From: GW2011-AR15 sp964512765
GTDB taxonomy: Archaea; Nanobdellota; Nanobdellia; Woesearchaeales; GW2011-AR15
Direction: 5' to 3'
Length of the DNA: 64,000 nt
NCBI GenBank assembly: GCA_964512765.1
Contig: CAZEKF010000008.1
Coordinates: forward strand, 5,539 to 69,538
Position numbers and translations under genes: made by a program. This document shows, one piece after another, positions 60,315 through 64,000 of this stretch. Below the pieces are notes generated by a model. The model saw nothing but the letters and a program-made list of their open reading frames with translations, searched no databases and had not been told where the DNA came from. The first letter of the stretch is position 1; each line of letters opens with the position of its first letter.

Positions 60315-62213
60315 ATGGATACTGAACTTGAGAATATAATTAAAGAGATTAAATTGTATGATAAAAAAGCTGATTTTAAGTTAATTGAAAAAGCATACTC
60401 TTTTGCGAAAAACGCTCATGAAGGTCAGAAACGTAGTTCTGGTAAGGATTTTTTTCAACATCCTGTTGATGTTGTTAAGATACTTCTTGAGTTAAGACCT
60501 GATACTGCTACTATCTGTGCAACTTTACTACACGATGTTATTGAAGAGACTAAATATAGTATGAAAGATATTGAAAAGGAGTTTGGGAAAGAAATTGCTT
60601 CATTAGTTGAGGGTGAAACTAAAACAACAAAGGTTGTGTTCGAATCTCCTGAAGATTATACTGCTGAAAATTTAAGAAAAATTTTATTAGCAACAACCAA
60701 AGATGTCCGTGTTATCCTGATCAAACTGGCTGATAGACTGCATAATATGAGGACATTGAATCATATTAGAGAAGATAAACAAAAAAGAATAGCTAAAGAA
60801 ACCATGGAAATTTATGCGCCTATTGCGCATAAACTAGGGTTATACGCGTTAAAAGGCGAACTTGAAGATTTGTCATTACGTTATATTAAACCTGAGATTT
60901 ATCAGTATATTAAAAAAAAAATTAACGAAAAACGAGCTGAAAGAGTTAAAAAAGCTGATAAAATAATTAGTATTGTTGAAGAAAAATTAAAAGAAAAAAA
61001 CATTGATTATTTTGAAGTTTCTGGCAGAGCAAAATATTTTTACAGTATTTATAGAAAAATGGTTCTTGAAAAAAAAAGTTTCGACGAAATTTATGATTTA
61101 ATCGCAATAAGAATCATTGTTAAGTCTATCCCTGAATGTTACAGAGTGTTAGCAGAAATTCATCATTTATGGAAACCTGTTCCTGGCAGGTTCAAAGATT
61201 ATGTTGCTGTGCCAAAATCAAACCATTACCAATCATTGCATACAGACGTTGTAACACAGTTTAATGTTATTCTTGAAATTCAGATTAGAACAATGGAAAT
61301 GCATTACACTGCAAAGTACGGTGTCGCAGCTCACTGGAGATATAAAGGAACTGAACGGGATAAAAAGTTTGACAAACGTATATCCTGGCTTGAACAAGTT
61401 CTGGACTGGAAAAGAAAAGCTCCAAACGAATTTCTTGATTCACTCAAAGTTGATTTGTTCCAGGATGAAATAGTAGTCTTCACACCAAAAGGTGACCCAG
61501 TCATATTACAGGAAAGCTCTACTCCTATTGACTTTGCCTACGAGATACATTCAAGAATTGGTGATAGTTGCACAAAAGCACAGGTTAACAAAAAGTTAGT
61601 GTCTCTAGACCATAAACTAAAAAGTGGTGATGTTGTATATATTATCACCTCACCTAAAGCTAAACCTTCTAGAAACTGGTTATCATTTGTAGTATCAAGC
61701 AAAGCTAAACAAAGAATTAGGTCTGCGTTAAACATTGAAATTGACTTGGATCCTAAACAAATGCGTAATAAAAGTACAGAGATTAATCTTACAAAATATA
61801 TTTCTCACGATGGTAAAAAATCACAGTTAAAATTGTCAAAATGTTGTAATCCGCAGTTTAAAGAAAATATTGTTGCATATAAAATGAAAGATGGGACTAT
61901 CACTGTTCACAAAGAAAACTGTCCAAACATTCACACATTATCAAAATCAAGGAAAGTTAATGTTAAATGGAACGTTCCTGATAAACATATTAAAACAATT
62001 AATGTTTATGTTGAAGATAAACTTGCAATGGTTGAACAAATCCTTAATACTTTGACAAAATTTAAAATAAATGTACTATCAATTAATTTAAAACCTCATA
62101 AACGTTCGATTTTGATTGCCCTAAAAATCAAAGCTGATAAAAAAGAAGAAGTTGAAAAAACAATTAAAATCATAAAAAAAATTAAGTATGTAACTCATGT
62201 ATCAACAGATTAA
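60315..62213 (+). CDS. rel: RelA/SpoT-family (p)ppGpp synthetase/hydrolase
   Basis: 632 aa from ATG 60315, complete long RSH: HD hydrolase (about 25-180, with H35, H49 and HD73-74 in LLHDVIEE, and LADRLHNMRTL), synthetase (about 220-345; GRAKYFYSIYRKM, YDLIAIRIIV, GRFKDYVAVPKSNHYQSLHT and EIQIRTMEMHYTAKYGVAAHW), TGS (about 376-450), a Cys/His element (KCCNPQ...HKENCPN) and a C-terminal ACT domain. Both active sites look intact, though NGYQS is NHYQS and VDGVTK is VEGETK. It should make and degrade (p)ppGpp. Full RSH genes are rare in archaea, so gain from bacteria is likely. The start at 60264 adds an unlike leader. Confidence 0.93.
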   Translation: MDTELENIIKEIKLYDKKADFKLIEKAYSFAKNAHEGQKRSSGKDFFQHPVDVVKILLELRPDTATICATLLHDVIEETKYSMKDIEKEFGKEIASLVEGETKTTKVVFESPEDYTAENLRKILLATTKDVRVILIKLADRLHNMRTLNHIREDKQKRIAKETMEIYAPIAHKLGLYALKGELEDLSLRYIKPEIYQYIKKKINEKRAERVKKADKIISIVEEKLKEKNIDYFEVSGRAKYFYSIYRKMVLEKKSFDEIYDLIAIRIIVKSIPECYRVLAEIHHLWKPVPGRFKDYVAVPKSNHYQSLHTDVVTQFNVILEIQIRTMEMHYTAKYGVAAHWRYKGTERDKKFDKRISWLEQVLDWKRKAPNEFLDSLKVDLFQDEIVVFTPKGDPVILQESSTPIDFAYEIHSRIGDSCTKAQVNKKLVSLDHKLKSGDVVYIITSPKAKPSRNWLSFVVSSKAKQRIRSALNIEIDLDPKQMRNKSTEINLTKYISHDGKKSQLKLSKCCNPQFKENIVAYKMKDGTITVHKENCPNIHTLSKSRKVNVKWNVPDKHIKTINVYVEDKLAMVEQILNTLTKFKINVLSINLKPHKRSILIALKIKADKKEEVEKTIKIIKKIKYVTHVSTD

Positions 62214-62467
62214 CGCTTTTTTTCGAGTTTTTTAACTTTGTTATTTACTAACCTGATATCATCTGATAATATTCTGATATCATCTCTAATTTCTTTTAAT
62301 ACTCTACCAACCATCCTGGCCTCATGCCATCTTATAAATATTAGAATTAGATATAACCCGAATAATCCACCAGCTAACCATTGTAGTGACATAATAACTA
62401 CTCTAACTTTTTCAAACAATGGAGAAAGTACGGGTATACTTTCAATTAATAATGTTTCATTAACCAT
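62210..62467 (-). CDS. Small membrane protein with coiled-coil tail
   Basis: 85 aa. One transmembrane helix (about 25-47, SLQWLAGGLFGLYLILIFI) and a C-terminal heptad-rich helix (LKEIRDDIRILSDDIRLVNNKVKKLEK). Convergent with rel (4-bp overlap) and 1 nt downstream of the 133-aa membrane gene, so both are one unit. Reminiscent of the 105-aa protein after sppA in layout. Confidence 0.6.
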   Translation of the reverse strand: MVNETLLIESIPVLSPLFEKVRVVIMSLQWLAGGLFGLYLILIFIRWHEARMVGRVLKEIRDDIRILSDDIRLVNNKVKKLEKKR

Positions 62468-62468
62468 T

Positions 62469-62870
62469 TTAGAACAATATTGGTAAGGTTATGAAAGTTC
62501 CTATTACCATCCATATGTACGGTGCTGCAAATATTAATCCTCCTATCATTATTGTATGGTGAAACCTTACTCCTACTCTTCCAGCAATTGCAGCTGCAGT
62601 TGCTATTTTTAACATACCAATTATTGAAACAACTGCTCTAACACCAATATCTACCCAGAATGAACTTGAAAACGGCAAAAAACCTAAAACCCAGGTAACG
62701 TTCATACTTGCGAATGTAAATAACATTGTAAAAGGGAACGCGTGTAAACCGTGCATGAACCATCCCATACCTATTTCATCTGAATGTACGAAAATCATTT
62801 CTATTAGTCCGATGATTGCACCCATAATTAAAGCTGGTAAAATTAATAATGATACTCCTTCAGTTGCCAT
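62469..62870 (-). CDS. Four-TM membrane protein of unknown function
   Basis: 133 aa, four hydrophobic helices with a GIGWFMHGLHAFPF-type loop that keeps a His pair, and RVGVRFHHTIMIGG before the last helix. Conserved-looking but unassigned; proteins of this form recur in DPANN genomes to my knowledge. Operonic with the coiled-coil membrane protein. Confidence 0.6.
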   Translation of the reverse strand: MATEGVSLLILPALIMGAIIGLIEMIFVHSDEIGMGWFMHGLHAFPFTMLFTFASMNVTWVLGFLPFSSSFWVDIGVRAVVSIIGMLKIATAAAIAGRVGVRFHHTIMIGGLIFAAPYIWMVIGTFITLPILF

Positions 62871-62955
62871 AATAACATTTCTAGGTATAGTGGTATTTAT
62901 ATTTTTTGTTTTTAAAAAGAGAAAAATAATATTTTAATTTGTTCACTCTTGCATG

Positions 62956-62974
62956 CTAAATTAAATTTTATAAG
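62956..62974 (+). promoter_or_regulatory. Promoter-like tract of RNA copy B
   Basis: CTAAATTAAATTTTATAAG contains two overlapping TATA-like boxes; the first would place the start at about 62984, the base of the terminal stem. Confidence 0.45.
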
Positions 62975-62981
62975 TTTAAAC

Positions 62982-63105
62982 AAAATGATGTTGTAGCAAC
63001 TGACACAGACGGCTTTTCTTACGAAAATCCTATCTCATCGACCAGAACCGTACACTACGTATACGAACCTGTTCGATTTCATCTGGTCAGCCGCAACATC
63101 ATTTT
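62982..63105 (+). ncRNA. Three-way-junction RNA, copy B
   Basis: A perfect 12-bp terminal stem joins AAAATGATGTTG (62982-62993) to CAACATCATTTT (63094-63105). Inside come CTGAC/GTCAG, a bulged A, CAGA/TCTG, and two hairpins, the second much longer than in copy A. The blocks CACAGACGG (63004-63012), AAAATCCTAT (63024-63033) and CATCTGG (63080-63086) match copy A. T-run at 63102-63106. It is not in the leader of any gene, being followed only by a convergent gene, so it must act as a free small RNA. Family unknown. Confidence 0.65.
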
Positions 63106-63228
63106 TAATAAGCATTCCATTAATTCACTATAGAATTTCCAATTAGGAATGATTGATTAGGCTCCACCTCTAGATTCGTAAGATTACAAGGGTGGATAAA
63201 AAATTAAAATTAAATTAAAAATTAATCA

Positions 63229-63936
63229 CTAACCAAAATAACTCATTTGTTTTTTATCAGCTTCTTTTTGAGTTAATGAACTTTGTTTTAATATTGATTT
63301 AAACTTCTTTTCAAAAGTTTCTGCTTGTTTTAACAATGGTTTGTAATCAACTTTCAAGCCAAGGTAATCATTAAGCGCATTTATTATGTTAGAAGCTGCT
63401 TTACTATCAGGCATATCTGTCCTTGTTTCAGCAAACAAACATGTTAAAGGTGTTTTTGAACGTAACATTAAAGCTCCTGATACGCCAACTATAATAGATT
63501 CTTTTAACGGAAACAAACCTAATTTTTTTAGTTTTTCTTTTCTTTTATTATCTTGTGTAAAGAAAAACACTTTCTCAGACTCTGTTACCTGTGCAGATGA
63601 CACGCCTTCCAGACTAATTATTTCTGTTGCTTGCAGATCTTTAGCCATTTTAGATAAATTTTTACTTAACTCCCATTCTAACCCTGCTGAGTTAAGTATT
63701 GTGTGTAAAATTACTAGATTATATTTTTTAGTGTAGAATATACCCATTGGATCAACAAGTTTTTCATTATGGATAGCGACTGTGGCTGGTAACTCATCAT
63801 AATAAAAAGTACCTATTTTTTCAGCATTTAAATGCTCAATTAAAAACTCAGTTGTAATCGTCCCTATTAACCCGAATCCTGGAAAACCTTCAATTATTTT
63901 ACATTTAGTAGGTTTTTTAGTAAGTTTAATTTCCAT
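63229..63936 (-). CDS. PAC2-family protein (proteasome-assembly-chaperone-like)
   Basis: 235 aa from ATG 63936, preceded by GAGGTG 6-7 nt upstream; a GTG at 63945 lies inside that site and is unlikely. Family pattern: IIEGFPGFGLIGTITTEFLIEHL at the N-terminus, ELPATVAIHNEKLVDPMGIFY, LVILHTILNSAG, and EIISLEGVSSAQV. In archaea these proteins are thought to assist proteasome assembly, but direct function is not established. TATA-like CTTTTAAATACC lies near 63975. Confidence 0.85.
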   Translation of the reverse strand: MEIKLTKKPTKCKIIEGFPGFGLIGTITTEFLIEHLNAEKIGTFYYDELPATVAIHNEKLVDPMGIFYTKKYNLVILHTILNSAGLEWELSKNLSKMAKDLQATEIISLEGVSSAQVTESEKVFFFTQDNKRKEKLKKLGLFPLKESIIVGVSGALMLRSKTPLTCLFAETRTDMPDSKAASNIINALNDYLGLKVDYKPLLKQAETFEKKFKSILKQSSLTQKEADKKQMSYFG

Positions 63937-64000
63937 AAAAAACACCTCAATATTTTTAATAAATGTGTGGTATTTAAAAGTTTGGTTTTAAATATAAGTT

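Larger units (their letters stand above)
62871..63228 (+). other. 358-nt non-coding region with RNA copy B and more hairpins
   Basis: It holds the promoter of the minus-strand membrane gene, an AT-rich promoter-like tract (62956-62974), the three-way-junction RNA (62982-63105), and beyond it ATTCC/GGAAT and TCCACC/GGTGGA inverted repeats (63114-63150, about 63164-63196). Confidence 0.5.

Noticed and set aside
1..64000. CRISPR arrays, insertion sequences, tRNA or rRNA genes
   Set aside because: I found no regular spaced repeats, transposase frames, T-arm plus acceptor patterns or rRNA-like conserved stretches.

Overview
The window is AT-rich archaeal chromosome, probably from a small-genome DPANN-type archaeon (Woesearchaeota/Pacearchaeota-like). 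Archaeal markers are aIF6, prefoldin alpha, FtsY, an Lhr-type helicase, Ski2-like helicases, archaeal UMP kinase, a PAC2 protein, Lrp regulators and an MJ-type S-layer protein. Many genes have a TATA-like box 25-30 nt before the start codon and no leader. Others carry a strong GGAGGTG or GGTGA ribosome site. The exact lineage cannot be read from the window. I see no rRNA, tRNA, CRISPR array or insertion sequence.

Layout. 1-4200: minus-strand pyrimidine operon pyrD-pyrK-pyrC-LOG-pyrE; UMP kinase (pyrH) lies far away at 59.5-60.2 kb. 4.2-6.1 kb: RDD membrane protein, SppA, a small membrane protein and a 43-aa zinc microprotein. 6.2-13.5 kb: DNA-precursor block with a class II (B12-dependent) ribonucleotide reductase, a frameshifted gene pair, a second and degenerate RNR carrying an ATP-cone, cobalamin adenosyltransferase, thymidylate synthase and DHFR, with structured RNA between genes. 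14-16.3 kb: secreted and membrane-anchored proteins, including a membrane-tethered winged-helix regulator. 16.3-31 kb: hydrolase, APC permease, methyltransferase-like proteins, a tandem Lrp regulator, sugar nucleotidyltransferase, GalT-like protein, pilin-like proteins, CBS protein, a paralogous membrane pair and FtsY. 31-38 kb: prefoldin, PRPP synthetase, aIF6, an unknown 552-aa protein and Lhr. 38-45 kb: small membrane proteins, a Ca/Na exchanger and a large surface protein. 44-54 kb: receiver-like protein, a Hel308 cut after its first RecA domain, Yip1 and lipoprotein-like genes, Ski2 helicase, cation/proton antiporter, PHP phosphoesterase and SerRS. 54-64 kb: S-layer protein, radical SAM protein, surface protein, UMP kinase, a full-length RelA/SpoT homologue, small membrane proteins and PAC2.

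Functional links. PRPP synthetase, the pyr operon, UMP kinase, two RNRs, B12 adenosylation, ThyA and DHFR together supply de novo pyrimidines and dNTPs. The RelA/SpoT homologue suggests a (p)ppGpp-like control layer that is rare in archaea. SppA, FtsY, the S-layer and several Ig-like surface proteins form an envelope theme.

Most unusual points: (1) an RNR paralogue that has lost both redox cysteines and the C-terminal CxxC but keeps the thiyl-radical cysteine and an ATP-cone; (2) a GC-rich 100-nt structured insertion flanked by a 24-nt near-duplication between that RNR and the B12 adenosyltransferase; (3) two dispersed copies, at 12.8 and 63.0 kb, of one three-way-junction RNA with compensatory changes; (4) a (TA)6 tract at which two ORFs join into one frame; (5) two genes whose reading frame continues upstream of any ATG/GTG/TTG to an ATC or ATT codon behind a GGTGA site.
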